From: JAGXLC01 sp964585385
Lineage (GTDB): Bacteria > Bacteroidota > Bacteroidia > Bacteroidales > UBA12077
Length of the DNA stretch: 64,000 nt
Reading direction: 5' to 3'
NCBI GenBank assembly: GCA_964585385.1
Contig: CAZPDP010000010.1
Location: 1-64,000, forward strand
A program made the position numbers and the translations under genes. A model generated the notes under the pieces. It had not been told where the DNA came from and did not search any database. It saw only the letters and a list, made by a program, of their open reading frames with translations. This document shows positions 32,365-41,887 of the stretch, piece by piece. The stretch's first letter is position 1. Every line of letters begins with the position of its first letter.

Positions 32365-33453
32365 ATGAAATTTATTGATGAATACCGGAATAAAGAGCTA
32401 GTGGAGAAACTGGTAAGTCAAATCAACAGGTTTGATAAAAATCCGTATATCTTCATGGAAGTGTGCGGCAGTCATACCATGGCTATCCAAAAATTTGGGA
32501 TTCCTTCTTTATTACCTGAAAATATAAATCTTATTTCCGGACCGGGCTGCCCTGTTTGCGTAACTGCAAAAAAGTATATTGATACAGCAATAGCCTATTC
32601 AAAGATTCCAGGTGTTATCATTGCCACTTATGGCGATTTGATGAGGGTTCCGGGGAGCCATTCTTCCCTGGAGAAAGAACGTTCGGAAAGTGAAGATATC
32701 CGTATCGTTTATTCTTCTCTTGATGCAGTCCAAATTGCAGGAAATAACCCGGAAAAGAAGGTAGTATTTCTCGGAATTGGCTTTGAAACAACTGCACCCG
32801 GTACAGCAGTTGCAGTTAAAGAAGCAGAAAAACAAGGAATGAGCAATTTTTTTGTTTTTAGCGCCCATAAACTTATGCCCCCGGCCATGAATGCCATTGT
32901 TGATGAAGGGGTTCGTATCAGCGGTTATATTTGCCCCGGCCATGTAAGCGCCATTACCGGCAAATCCATCTATGAGCATATACCCCGGCGATATGGTTTG
33001 CCTTGCGTTATTTCCGGATTTGAGCCCTCCGATATTTTACAATCCATTCTTATGCTAATTCAGCAAATTGAAGATAACAGACCTGCAGTTGAAATCCAGT
33101 ATAAACGGGTTGTAAAACCTGAAGGAAACCCCAGGGCTCAGGCATTTCTGAATGATGTTTTTACCACCAGAACTGATTACTGGAGAGGGCTGGGAGCAAT
33201 ACCTGACAGCGGTCTAAAACTAAAGAAAAAATACAAGAATTTTGATATTGAGGAAGTTATGCCTGTAGAGGTCAATACACATGAAGACGATAAGAGTTGT
33301 ATTTGTGGTGAGGTTTTGAAAGGTCTGAAAAATCCCTTAGATTGTAAATTGTTTGGTAAGTACTGTAATCCATTAAATCCGGTTGGTGCATGCATGGTTT
33401 CTCTTGAGGGTGCTTGCCAGGCCTATTATAAGTATCAGCGAAATGGAAGGTAA
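32365..33453 (+). CDS. hypD: Hydrogenase maturation protein HypD
   Basis: 362 residues. Conserved Cys motifs: FMEVCGSHTMAIQKFGI (CGSHT), SGPGCPVCVTAKKYID, GFETTAPGTAVAV, GYICPGHVSAITG and the C-terminal [4Fe-4S]-binding CICGEVLKGLKNPLDCKLFG with CNPLNPVGACMVS. Scaffold on which Fe(CN)2CO is built with HypC and HypE. The last 11 bp overlap the hypE start. Confidence 0.96.
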   Translation: MKFIDEYRNKELVEKLVSQINRFDKNPYIFMEVCGSHTMAIQKFGIPSLLPENINLISGPGCPVCVTAKKYIDTAIAYSKIPGVIIATYGDLMRVPGSHSSLEKERSESEDIRIVYSSLDAVQIAGNNPEKKVVFLGIGFETTAPGTAVAVKEAEKQGMSNFFVFSAHKLMPPAMNAIVDEGVRISGYICPGHVSAITGKSIYEHIPRRYGLPCVISGFEPSDILQSILMLIQQIEDNRPAVEIQYKRVVKPEGNPRAQAFLNDVFTTRTDYWRGLGAIPDSGLKLKKKYKNFDIEEVMPVEVNTHEDDKSCICGEVLKGLKNPLDCKLFGKYCNPLNPVGACMVSLEGACQAYYKYQRNGR

Positions 33454-34456
33454 AATAACATTAAGTCATGGCAGCGGAGGCAGGTTATCACACGATTTGA
33501 TTGAGAATCTGTTCATCAGGTATTTTAATAATCCCATCCTGAATGCCCAGACCGATTCGGCCGTGGTAAATGGTCCCTTTAAAAACCTGTCTTTTACTAC
33601 TGATTCTTACATTGTAGACCCGTTATTCTTTCCTGGCGGAGATATTGGAAAGCTGTCTGTTTGCGGGACAGTTAATGATTTAGCTGTTTCCGGGGCCAAA
33701 CCCTTGTATATTAGTGCCGGTTTTATTATTGAAGAGGGATTCTCTGGGGATGATCTGGAGAGAATTGTAAGTTCAATGGCTCAGGAAGCAGAAAGGGCTG
33801 GAGTGCAAATCATAACGGGTGATACCAAAATCATAAACAAAGGAAAAGCGGATAAGATATTCATAAACACTGCAGGTGTTGGAAAATTTACAGATAACCA
33901 CACAGCTATTAGTTACGGAAAATATATTCAACCAGGGGATAAGATAATTGTGAACGGTGATTTAGGAAGGCATGAGATAGCTATACTGGCCTCCAGGGAA
34001 GAATTAAAGCTGAAAACCCCTGTAGAGTCGGATTGTGCATCATTAAATTTGTTGATCGAAAAAATATTGCAAAATCATACCGGAATTCGATTCATGCGTG
34101 ATCTGACAAGAGGTGGACTGGCAACAGTTTTAAATGAAGCAGTGGATAAACGGGAATACGGAATTCAGATAAATGAAAAACAGATACCTCTTGAGGATAA
34201 TGTGAAGTCGATTTGTGAAATGCTCGGACTTGATCCGCTTTTTCTTGCGAATGAAGGCCGGATGATGCTGATCGCCCCGCCGGATGAAGCTGAAGAAATA
34301 ATTAAAATCATGAATAAAGATGAACTGGGAAGAAATGCTGCAATTATAGGTGAAGTGAGCCGGTCAAATCCCGGAGAGGTACTTATGGAAACAGAAATTG
34401 GCGGAACAAGGATTATTGATATGCTGACAGGGCAGCAGTTACCAAGAATTTGCTGA
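33443..34456 (+). CDS. hypE: Carbamoyl-phosphate-derived cyanide synthesis protein HypE
   Basis: The start at 33443 (MEGKITLSHGSGGRLSHDLI) is chosen because family proteins begin there; an upstream in-frame ATG at 33383 lies inside hypD. 337 residues. SHGSGG, TDSAVVNGPFKNLSFTTDSY and HEIAILASREEL are HypE/PurM features, and the C terminus is PRIC, whose last Cys is thiocarboxamidated by HypF and dehydrated to thiocyanate. Confidence 0.95.
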   Translation: MEGKITLSHGSGGRLSHDLIENLFIRYFNNPILNAQTDSAVVNGPFKNLSFTTDSYIVDPLFFPGGDIGKLSVCGTVNDLAVSGAKPLYISAGFIIEEGFSGDDLERIVSSMAQEAERAGVQIITGDTKIINKGKADKIFINTAGVGKFTDNHTAISYGKYIQPGDKIIVNGDLGRHEIAILASREELKLKTPVESDCASLNLLIEKILQNHTGIRFMRDLTRGGLATVLNEAVDKREYGIQINEKQIPLEDNVKSICEMLGLDPLFLANEGRMMLIAPPDEAEEIIKIMNKDELGRNAAIIGEVSRSNPGEVLMETEIGGTRIIDMLTGQQLPRIC

Positions 34457-34686
34457 AAATATTGAAAGTATGAGTTCTTTTAAATGGTTACAAGTCTTAT
34501 AGAAGAATAGGAAGCTGTCTTTTAAGGTTCCTGAATGTTTTTCACGCAATAGAATGTAAAGAATTTCGCAAAAAATGTAAAGACTAAATGCCTGGTCGAT
34601 TATTCTTTGCGGACTTCGCGTTTCGTTAGCGTTTGCGTGAACACATTGTTTTACTTTTGAGACCGCCTCCTCATTTTATAGCTAAG

Positions 34687-34875
34687 TTGAGCGGTTTGAA
34701 CGTAGTGAAAAAACGCTTTATTTATCCGGCAGCTGCCGGACGACTTAGAAATTGTCGGTTTTTACCGAATTGGTAGCCTGTCCCGTACACGGAGTGTCGG
34801 GAAGGTGAAAACCTTACAACTTCTTTGTCCCCGACACTTCGTATACGGGGCAGGCAGTGAGCGAAAATCGCTCAA
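34687..34875. repeat. Complex foldback element between hypE and hypA
   Basis: Nested inverted repeats: outer TTGAGCG (34687-34693) / CGCTCAA (34869-34875); inner arms 34777-34801 and 34830-34854, 25 bp with 22 matches (key core GTGTCGGG / CCCGACAC); plus the perfect 14-bp palindrome CCGGCAGCTGCCGG (34726-34739). It resembles a MITE or a structured non-coding element. Upstream, 34540-34640 carries TTTCACGCAA...GCGTTTGCGTGAA repeats of the dispersed type. No gene is seen in 34457-35123. Confidence 0.6.
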
Positions 34876-34925
34876 TTTGGGTTATAATTTCACTATATAA
34901 GAGATAATTGATTATTATTCTCTAA

Positions 34926-35052
34926 CGTTAAACTCTAAAACATGGTTGATATTTGCTATATTCTTCTTTGTGATTACTTCGTGTCTTTGTGCCTTCGTGG
35001 CAAAAATAGAGTGCCACAAAGGCTCTAAGACTCTAAGATACACAAAGGAGAA
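34926..35052 (-). repeat. Interspersed 125-130 bp repeat, copy D (inverted)
   Basis: Begins CGTTAAACTCTAAAACATGG and ends GATACACAAAGGAGAA; its reverse complement has the same blocks as copies A and C, with the central TGCCACGAAGGCACAAAG. It ends about 70 bp before hypA. Confidence 0.8.
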
Positions 35053-35123
35053 AATAATTGTATGTAAGTTATCAACCATTTATTAGAGTATTACCTTCTC
35101 TAATTATAATTTAAGCAATTACT

Positions 35124-35465
35124 ATGCATGAAGTGGCAATAGTAAACGATTTATTCAGGATAATACAGGAAGTAGCTGAAAAAGAGCAAATCAAACGGAT
35201 TGATAAGGTTCATTTTTCTATTGGAAAGATGATGCAGGTGGTTCCCGATTTGTTTCGTTTTGCCTTTGATTCGGCTAAGGAAGGGACTATTGCTGACCAG
35301 GCGGATTTGGAAATAGAGTTTTTGCCCGTAAAAATGCGTTGCAAAGATTGCCAGAATGAATTTGAAGTAGAAAAAAACATGTTCAAATGCCCTGAATGCG
35401 CAAGCACAGAACTTGATTTGATTCAGGGAAAGGAATTATACATAAAAAGCATAGAAGGAGAATAG
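35124..35465 (+). CDS. hypA: Hydrogenase nickel chaperone HypA
   Basis: 113 residues. MHEVAIV: the N-terminal Met-His-Glu binds nickel (His2). A zinc site follows from CKDCQNEF and CPECAS. Family proteins hand Ni2+ to the large subunit with HypB, whose gene starts 2 bp after this stop. Confidence 0.95.
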   Translation: MHEVAIVNDLFRIIQEVAEKEQIKRIDKVHFSIGKMMQVVPDLFRFAFDSAKEGTIADQADLEIEFLPVKMRCKDCQNEFEVEKNMFKCPECASTELDLIQGKELYIKSIEGE

Positions 35466-35467
35466 CT

Positions 35468-36121
35468 ATGGAAATTAAAGTAATGAAACGGGTTCTTGAC
35501 CGGAACCAGGACAAAGCAGAAACTATCCGTAAGCTTCTGAATGAAAAAGAAGTCAGGATGTACAATTTTATCAGTTCACCGGGAGCCGGGAAAACGGCAT
35601 TGCTGGAGCGAACCTGCGAAGAGCTGTCAGGTAAGCTAAAAATAGGCATCATCGAGGGAGATGTTTCGACAGATCGGGATGCGCAACGCCTGAAAAGGTT
35701 TGATATTCCCATTGTGTTAATTAATACAGAAGGAGGGTGTCACCTCGATTCCAACAGCATTGAAAAAGCACTGGAAGAATTTGACCTGGATGATTTGGAT
35801 GTGCTGTTTGTTGAGAACGTAGGCAACCTGGTCTGTCCTTCCCATTTTGACCTGGGGGAAACCTCCAAAATTGCGGTGGTAAGTACATCAGAAGGAGATG
35901 ACAAACCTATCAAATACCCGATGCTTTTCCGGGATGCCATGGCTGTTTTGCTTAATAAAATCGATTTGCTTCAATATACTAATTTTAGCTATGATTCCTT
36001 TTTGAAGGATTTAAGAGATGTAAATGCAAACGTCCCTTTGTTTGAGACATCCTGTACATCAGGTGAAGGGCTGGAAAGTTGGTATGAATGGATTACAGGG
36101 GAGGTTAAGAAACAGGAATAA
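35468..36121 (+). CDS. hypB: Hydrogenase nickel-insertion GTPase HypB
   Basis: 217 residues. P-loop SSPGAGKTALLERT, GDVSTDRDAQRL, the metal-binding NTEGGCHLDSNSI (Cys-His at the dimer interface) and the NKID base-recognition motif. There is no N-terminal CCGCP motif and no His-rich stretch, so it lacks the nickel-storage function found in some HypB; the His-rich loop in this locus is on the transporter at 15295. Last gene of the hyp group. Confidence 0.95.
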   Translation: MEIKVMKRVLDRNQDKAETIRKLLNEKEVRMYNFISSPGAGKTALLERTCEELSGKLKIGIIEGDVSTDRDAQRLKRFDIPIVLINTEGGCHLDSNSIEKALEEFDLDDLDVLFVENVGNLVCPSHFDLGETSKIAVVSTSEGDDKPIKYPMLFRDAMAVLLNKIDLLQYTNFSYDSFLKDLRDVNANVPLFETSCTSGEGLESWYEWITGEVKKQE

Positions 36122-36457
36122 GAAAATTGAGCCGGTAATTTTTTGATGATAATCCTATACAATTACCATCATGAATTCATCTATGAGCAAGTGTATTTTT
36201 ATTCTGTAAATGACTTACGCTGCCATTCATGTCGGTGGCAGGGCAGTTTGGAATTTCCCGGGCTTTGCCCCAAAAGTTACTTTTAGCTTTAATATTGATT
36301 ATTTCATCATGATTACTTATTTGAATGCGTTTCTCCCAATCTGGAGTTTGAGATTTAAAGATCTTAAACTGGAAAATGCGACAGATAAACAAATTTGGGA
36401 TTTTGTATCCGGTCAATCAAAAGAAGATATAAGTTGTCTTGAAATTATTGAATAAAT

Positions 36458-38524
36458 CTACAACCGAATCCCCATAACCAGGATATCATCTACCTGTTCG
36501 CAGTTACCCATCCAGTTGTCCAGGGTTTTTTCAATCATATCCTTTTGCGTGAACAGGTCTTCATCGTGAATGGTTAAGAGCAAATCCCTGAAATTACCTA
36601 ATCTGAATTTTTTACCACGCTCCCCGCCGAATTGATCAGGATATCCATCTGAAAAAAGGTACACGATATCGCCTTTTTTATAATCGATCTCTTTCAGACT
36701 GAATTCTCCCTTTCTTTTGTAATGAATGCCAACCGGCATTTTATCACCTGAGTAACGAGTAATTTGTTTATCTCTAAGGAGAAACATATATTGATATGCA
36801 CCTGCAAATTCCAGTTTTTGTTTCTTTTCATCCACAATGCAAAGGGAAATATCCAATCCGTCTTTTGAATAACCGATTTCCTGTTTTTGATGAAGCGCTC
36901 TGATTATGTATTCCCGCAGTTTGTTGAGTATCCTGTTGGCCTTGAATTCATCGGTATTGTTAACAATTTCAACCAGGAAGGAATACCCCAGCATACTCAT
37001 AAAAGCTCCCGGAACTCCATGCCCTGTACAATCCACTGCTGCAATTATCTTTTTTCCGCTTTTTTCATCCACAAAATAAAAATCTCCGCTTACAACTTCT
37101 TTAGGCCGGAAGAATATAAAATACTCCTGGTTTAAGACGTCGTTTAATTGCTGATGATTGGGAAGTATAGCATTTTGTATCAGACTGGCATATTCAATGC
37201 TGTCGGTTATTTGTTTCTGTTGTTTGGCTAATTTATAATGTGCTCTGGAAAGTTTTTTCTTTTGGATCAATACAATGATTGCAAAAATTAAAACAACCAC
37301 CACAATTATGGTGAGAAATATGACAAAGTTTTTTTGTCTTTTTAACTGGAGATCCCTCAGTTTCTTTTCTTTATTCAGTAGTTCTATTTTACGTTCTTTC
37401 TTTTCGGTCTCATATTTTGTTTGCAATTCATTGATTTGTTTGTTTTTGGTTGCGTTAAATAATGAATCGTTTAATGCCGAATACATTTCAAACCACTTCA
37501 AACCTACTTTATAGTTGTTTTTTGCCTTATAATTCATTGACAATTCGTAATAAATGTCTTTTATTTCGTCTTTTGCTTCAATTTCTTTTGCTATGGCAAG
37601 GGCTTTATTAAGGTATGAAACAGATTTGTCATATTGTTTCCTGGCTTTGTAGACCTCTGCCATCATAGTATAGGAGGAGACCAGTCCGCTTTTTTCTTCA
37701 AGATTTTTTTCTATGGCTGCACATTCTTTATAAGCATTCAGCGCTTTGTCATATTTTCCTATTTCGAAATAAATTTTCCCCAGGTTGGACAGGGCCATGG
37801 TTTGTTTCCTGAGATTTCCCAGCTCCTGGTAAATATTATAGGCTTTTTCAAAATAATCCCTGACATAATCATATTTGCCCTGGTAATAATATAGAATAGC
37901 CAGATTGTTGTATACCAAGGCAATACCTTGTTTGTCATCAATTTCTTTTCTTATTTTTAAAGATTTATTGTAATATTCATTGGCTTTATCATAATTTTCA
38001 TTCCTGAAATGAATAAGACCAATATTCAGGTACACTTTAGCCAGCTCATATTCTGCATTATGTTTTTCCCATATTTTTAAAGCCTGAAGAAGAAATTCAA
38101 GCGCCTTATCATAATTACTTTTCTTCTCATAAATAATTCCCATGTTGTTGAGACAGGAGCCAGCTTTAATTTCAAGATCCAGGTCTCTGTAGATTGGTAG
38201 AGCCTTGTTAAAATATTCAAGGGCTTTGTCGTATTTTGAAGTTTTGAAATAATAACTTCCCAGGTTTTGGTAAGTTAAGGCGTCAAACTTGGGATGGTCT
38301 ATTACTTCTTTTAAGGAATCAGCTTTATTCAGATAATATTCAGCCTTATTCAGGTCAATGTCTGCATATTCGATACTTATATCAATTATTGTTTTGAGTT
38401 GCGAAGTATCGGAAGTTATCGTGTCTAGCTTATTTTTAAGGCTGTCTATGAGGGGATTTTGAGCATTTGTTGTAACGACAGCCAGGAATAACAAACCGGG
38501 TAAGAAAAGCAGCTTTTTAATCAT
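36458..38524 (-). CDS. TPR sensor protein with C-terminal SpoIIE/PP2C serine phosphatase
   Basis: 688 residues. Signal peptide (MIKKLLFLPGLLFLAVVTTN), about eight TPR units in a periplasmic part (repeated YDKALEYFNKALPIY, YDKALEFLLQALKIW and similar), a coiled coil, one membrane helix (FVIFLTIIVVVVLIFAIIVL, about residues 400-420), then a SpoIIE phosphatase: PKEVVSGDFYFVDEK, AAVDCTGHGVPGAFMSMLG and VYLFSDGYPDQFGG keep the metal-binding Asp residues. A common Bacteroidota design that dephosphorylates anti-sigma-antagonist-like partners. The region 36122-36457 upstream of its stop has no supported gene. Confidence 0.9.
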   Translation of the reverse strand: MIKKLLFLPGLLFLAVVTTNAQNPLIDSLKNKLDTITSDTSQLKTIIDISIEYADIDLNKAEYYLNKADSLKEVIDHPKFDALTYQNLGSYYFKTSKYDKALEYFNKALPIYRDLDLEIKAGSCLNNMGIIYEKKSNYDKALEFLLQALKIWEKHNAEYELAKVYLNIGLIHFRNENYDKANEYYNKSLKIRKEIDDKQGIALVYNNLAILYYYQGKYDYVRDYFEKAYNIYQELGNLRKQTMALSNLGKIYFEIGKYDKALNAYKECAAIEKNLEEKSGLVSSYTMMAEVYKARKQYDKSVSYLNKALAIAKEIEAKDEIKDIYYELSMNYKAKNNYKVGLKWFEMYSALNDSLFNATKNKQINELQTKYETEKKERKIELLNKEKKLRDLQLKRQKNFVIFLTIIVVVVLIFAIIVLIQKKKLSRAHYKLAKQQKQITDSIEYASLIQNAILPNHQQLNDVLNQEYFIFFRPKEVVSGDFYFVDEKSGKKIIAAVDCTGHGVPGAFMSMLGYSFLVEIVNNTDEFKANRILNKLREYIIRALHQKQEIGYSKDGLDISLCIVDEKKQKLEFAGAYQYMFLLRDKQITRYSGDKMPVGIHYKRKGEFSLKEIDYKKGDIVYLFSDGYPDQFGGERGKKFRLGNFRDLLLTIHDEDLFTQKDMIEKTLDNWMGNCEQVDDILVMGIRL

Positions 38525-38594
38525 ACGAAAAAGTTTCTATGCAATTTACAAGAATTTGTTCTTATTCTCAAGCTTTAGTGTATTAAGAAATAAA

Positions 38595-38618
38595 AAAACC
38601 GGCATTGGAGCCGGTTTT
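38595..38618 (-). terminator. Rho-independent terminator of the yjbQ-like gene
   Basis: AAAACCGGC-attgga-GCCGGTTTT, followed on the minus strand by TTT then ATTT. It lies 24 bp past the yjbQ stop. Confidence 0.8.
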
Positions 38619-38641
38619 AGTGGTAGAAGTGCAATAACTGT

Positions 38642-39058
38642 TTATTCTCCAATAATTTTAACCAACACTCGTTTTCGTCTTTTTCCATCAAATTCACCAT
38701 AAAAAATTTGTTCCCAGGGTCCGAAGTCTAGTTTGCCTTCGGTAACAGCCACAACCACTTCACGACCCATAACGGTTCTTTTCAGGTGTGCATCGGCATT
38801 GTCTTCTGCTGTATTGTGGTTGTACTGGTCATAAGGTTTTTCCGGGGCAAGTCCTTCCAGCCATTTCTCAAAATCCTGGTGCAAGCCTGGTTCATCGTCA
38901 TTAATAAACACACTGGCTGTAATATGCATAGCATTTACCAGAACGAAACCTTCCTGTATTCCGCTTTTGTCCAGCGCTTCTTCAACAGCGGGCGTAATGT
39001 TTATCAATTCTCTTCTCTGATTGGTATTAAACCATAGTTCTTTTCTGTATGATTTCAT
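38642..39058 (-). CDS. YjbQ-family protein (UPF0047)
   Basis: 138 residues, complete. Motifs NAMHITASVFINDDEPGLHQ, HNTAEDNADAHLKRTVMGRE and LDFGPWEQIFYGEFDGKRRK are the family signature. YjbQ proteins have a weak thiamine-phosphate synthase activity in vitro; their true role is unsettled. 13 bp after the phosphohexomutase gene, so probably cotranscribed. Confidence 0.92.
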   Translation of the reverse strand: MKSYRKELWFNTNQRRELINITPAVEEALDKSGIQEGFVLVNAMHITASVFINDDEPGLHQDFEKWLEGLAPEKPYDQYNHNTAEDNADAHLKRTVMGREVVVAVTEGKLDFGPWEQIFYGEFDGKRRKRVLVKIIGE

Positions 39059-39071
39059 AGACTATCCTTTT

Positions 39072-40817
39072 TTATTTGATTCCTAATTCTTTTATTATGT
39101 GTTCAATGCGGTTTTCAAGCATTTGATCAACTTCCTCAAAATCTTCTTTCTTTTCCAGCTTATCATTGACACTGAAATAGAATTTGATTTTGGGTTCTGT
39201 ACCAGAGGGGCGCAAAGATATTTTAGATCCATCCTTTAGAATAAACTGCAATACATTGGATTTGGGCAGTTTTATATTATATCTCAAATGGCTCAGCATG
39301 TCTGATGTTTTCTGTTTCTGAAAGTCATGAATGAGCATGAGGTCCTGGCCATTTATTGAGTCAGGCGGATTGTTTCTGAATTGTTCCATCATCTTTTTGA
39401 TTTCTTCTTCTCCCTCTTTGCCTTTTTTGGTAATGGAGATTAGTTTTTCCTTGTAAAAGCCATACTGCAGATAGATGTCAATCAGTTGATCGAACAATGA
39501 TTTGCCTTGTTCTTTTGCAAATGCTGTAACTTCAGCAAGCAGGGCGCATGAAATGATAGCGTCTTTGTCTCTTACAAATTCACCGGCAAGGTATCCATAA
39601 CTTTCTTCACCACCTCCGATAAAGGTTTTTTGTCCTTCAAGTTCCCTGATTTTAGCAGCTATGTATTTGAAACCGGTCAGAGTATCATAAGTTTCAACAC
39701 CATAGTCATTGGCTATATTTTCAAGTAAATCTGTGGTAACTATGGTCTTAACAATGTATTCCCTGCCCTTAAGCTTATTCCTCTCTTTCCATTGGGTTAT
39801 CAGGTAATATATCAGCAATGATGCTGCCTGATTGCCATTGAGGATTTCAATCTTACCTTTATCATTTTTAACAGCGATACCAACACGGTCACCATCGGGG
39901 TCAGTTGCCATTACCAGGTCTGCATCCTTTTCTTCAGCAATATTTAGGGCTTGTTCCAGCGCCGCATGTTCCTCAGGATTGGGGGATTTGACAGTCGGGA
40001 AATCTCCGTTGATTTCTTCCTGCTCGGTTATATGGATGATGTCCTCAAAACCAAACTTTTTCAATGCTTTTGGTACTAAGTCCACGCCGGTACCATGCAG
40101 CGGAGTGTATACAATTTTTAGATCTTTCTGCTTCTCAATAATATCCGGATTAAGGGATAGCGTCTTGATTTGGTTGAGGTATTTTTCATCCATTTCATCT
40201 CCCAGGTCTTCAATCAGGCTGTTGTCCCCATCAAATTTTACCTCTGAAATGTTCTTGATCTTCTGAACCTCATTGATAATGTTCTTATCATGTGGGGCAA
40301 TGATTTGTCCACCGTCTTCCCAGTAGACTTTATACCCGTTGTACTCTTTCGGATTGTGTGAAGCAGTTATTACCACTCCCGCCTGGCAATCGAGTTCGCG
40401 GATAGCGAAAGAAAGTTCCGGTGTGGGTCTGAGTTTGTCAAACAGGTATACTTTGATTCCATTGGCGGTAAATACCTGTGCTGTTTTTTCCGCGAATAAC
40501 CGGCTGTTGTTGCGTGAATCATGTGCAATAACTACTTTTATTTGCTTTAGCTGGTCAAACTTTTTTAGCAGGTAATTGCTTAATCCCTGTGTGGCAGAAC
40601 CAATAGTGTAGATGTTTATCCTGTTTGTGCCTGCACCCATGATTCCTCTGAGTCCGCCTGTCCCAAATTCCAGGTCTTTGTAAAAAGCATCAACCAGGCC
40701 ATCTTCATCATTCTCCAACAGATATTTTACCTCTTTCTGAGTATTTTCATCGTAATACTCTGTCAGCCAGTTTCTGGCTTTTTCTTTAACTTGTGTCAGC
40801 AAATCAATATTTTCCAT
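39072..40817 (-). CDS. Phosphoglucomutase/phosphomannomutase
   Basis: 581 residues, the long bacterial form. Catalytic phosphoserine loop VVITASHNPKEYNGYKVYWE, metal loop ATDPDGDRVGIA, sugar loop GGGEESYGYLAGEF and phosphate-binding RPSGTEPKIKFYF are all present. Interconverts hexose 1- and 6-phosphates and would feed the nucleotide-sugar genes next door. Sugar specificity cannot be read from sequence. Confidence 0.94.
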   Translation of the reverse strand: MENIDLLTQVKEKARNWLTEYYDENTQKEVKYLLENDEDGLVDAFYKDLEFGTGGLRGIMGAGTNRINIYTIGSATQGLSNYLLKKFDQLKQIKVVIAHDSRNNSRLFAEKTAQVFTANGIKVYLFDKLRPTPELSFAIRELDCQAGVVITASHNPKEYNGYKVYWEDGGQIIAPHDKNIINEVQKIKNISEVKFDGDNSLIEDLGDEMDEKYLNQIKTLSLNPDIIEKQKDLKIVYTPLHGTGVDLVPKALKKFGFEDIIHITEQEEINGDFPTVKSPNPEEHAALEQALNIAEEKDADLVMATDPDGDRVGIAVKNDKGKIEILNGNQAASLLIYYLITQWKERNKLKGREYIVKTIVTTDLLENIANDYGVETYDTLTGFKYIAAKIRELEGQKTFIGGGEESYGYLAGEFVRDKDAIISCALLAEVTAFAKEQGKSLFDQLIDIYLQYGFYKEKLISITKKGKEGEEEIKKMMEQFRNNPPDSINGQDLMLIHDFQKQKTSDMLSHLRYNIKLPKSNVLQFILKDGSKISLRPSGTEPKIKFYFSVNDKLEKKEDFEEVDQMLENRIEHIIKELGIK

Positions 40818-41011
40818 AAGTGATGTTTTGTTCTTTTAAATATATTAAAGTTTTACTATAATGTTTAATCGTTTTCCTTTTATATGCAGAATTTTGCCTC
40901 AATTTTAATTTTTACTCACAAAGGATACCAAAGTATGGAACAACTTATAATACAATTTGGTTAAAATTAAGAAAAAATAAAAGACTATGGCAAAGATGAT
41001 TAAAGCTTAAC

Positions 41012-41872
41012 TCACATGTTAAACTTTTTTAACATATCCATCAGGCTCTCTTTCCAGTGAGGAATTTTAAGTCTGTAATCATCTTTGATTTTTTGTTTGT
41101 TGAAAACAGAGTAGGGCGGACGTTTTGCCTTAGTTGGAAAATCCTTACTTTCAATGGGGTGAATAGTGCAATCCAATTTTAGAACATTTACTATTTCCAT
41201 AGCTAAATCATACCAGCTGCAAACCCCTTCATTGGAGAAATGATAAACTTCTGCTGAGGGCAATTTGTTTTCGGATTCTGCTATTTTCACAATGGCAGAA
41301 GCCAGGTTACGGGCATACGTAGGACTGCCGACCTGGTCATAAACGACCTTTAACTCTTCTCGCTCATCCGCAAGCCGGGCTATGGTCTTGACAAAATTTT
41401 TTCCGAAAGATGAATACAGCCAGGAAGTGCGGATTATGATACCCGACTTATTATCCAGCACTTTCTTTTCTCCTTCCAGTTTGCTTTTTCCATAGACACT
41501 TTCAGGATTTGGAGTGTCGCTTTCTTTATAGGGAGTATAACTTTTGCCATTGAAGACATAATCTGTGGAAACATGGATAAGTTGGGCATTATACTGATTG
41601 ACTACTTTTGAAAGGAAGTCCACTGCTTTTTCATTAAGAAGATAGGCGTTTTCCGGGTCATCTTCAGCTCCGTCCACATTGGTATAGGCTGCACAATTTA
41701 TCACCCGGTCAATCTTATTTTCCCGGAAAAATTGTTCAACTTCTGCATTCCTGGTAATATCTAAACTGTTTTCATCTGTAAAGATATAGTGATGAGAAGT
41801 TTCCTTATTCTCTGTTGTTGTTTTAATCTCATTTCCCAGCTGTCCTGTTGCACCGGTTACCAAAATCTTCAT
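41012..41872 (-). CDS. rmlD: dTDP-4-dehydrorhamnose reductase
   Basis: 286 residues. SDR with GATGQLGNEIK at the N terminus, HVSTDYVFNGKSYTPYKESD and the catalytic YGKSKLEGE. Last step of dTDP-L-rhamnose synthesis. Follows rmlC by 15 bp; the 194 bp downstream to the phosphohexomutase start are AT-rich without a clear terminator. Confidence 0.94.
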   Translation of the reverse strand: MKILVTGATGQLGNEIKTTTENKETSHHYIFTDENSLDITRNAEVEQFFRENKIDRVINCAAYTNVDGAEDDPENAYLLNEKAVDFLSKVVNQYNAQLIHVSTDYVFNGKSYTPYKESDTPNPESVYGKSKLEGEKKVLDNKSGIIIRTSWLYSSFGKNFVKTIARLADEREELKVVYDQVGSPTYARNLASAIVKIAESENKLPSAEVYHFSNEGVCSWYDLAMEIVNVLKLDCTIHPIESKDFPTKAKRPPYSVFNKQKIKDDYRLKIPHWKESLMDMLKKFNM

Positions 41873-41887
41873 AACTCATTAGATGTT

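Noticed and set aside
36210..36455. 81-codon plus-strand frame ending 2 bp before the SpoIIE-phosphatase stop
   Set aside because: The second half (FKDLKLENATDKQIWDFVSG) looks faintly protein-like, but there is no family, no ribosome binding site and no second copy; too weak to annotate.
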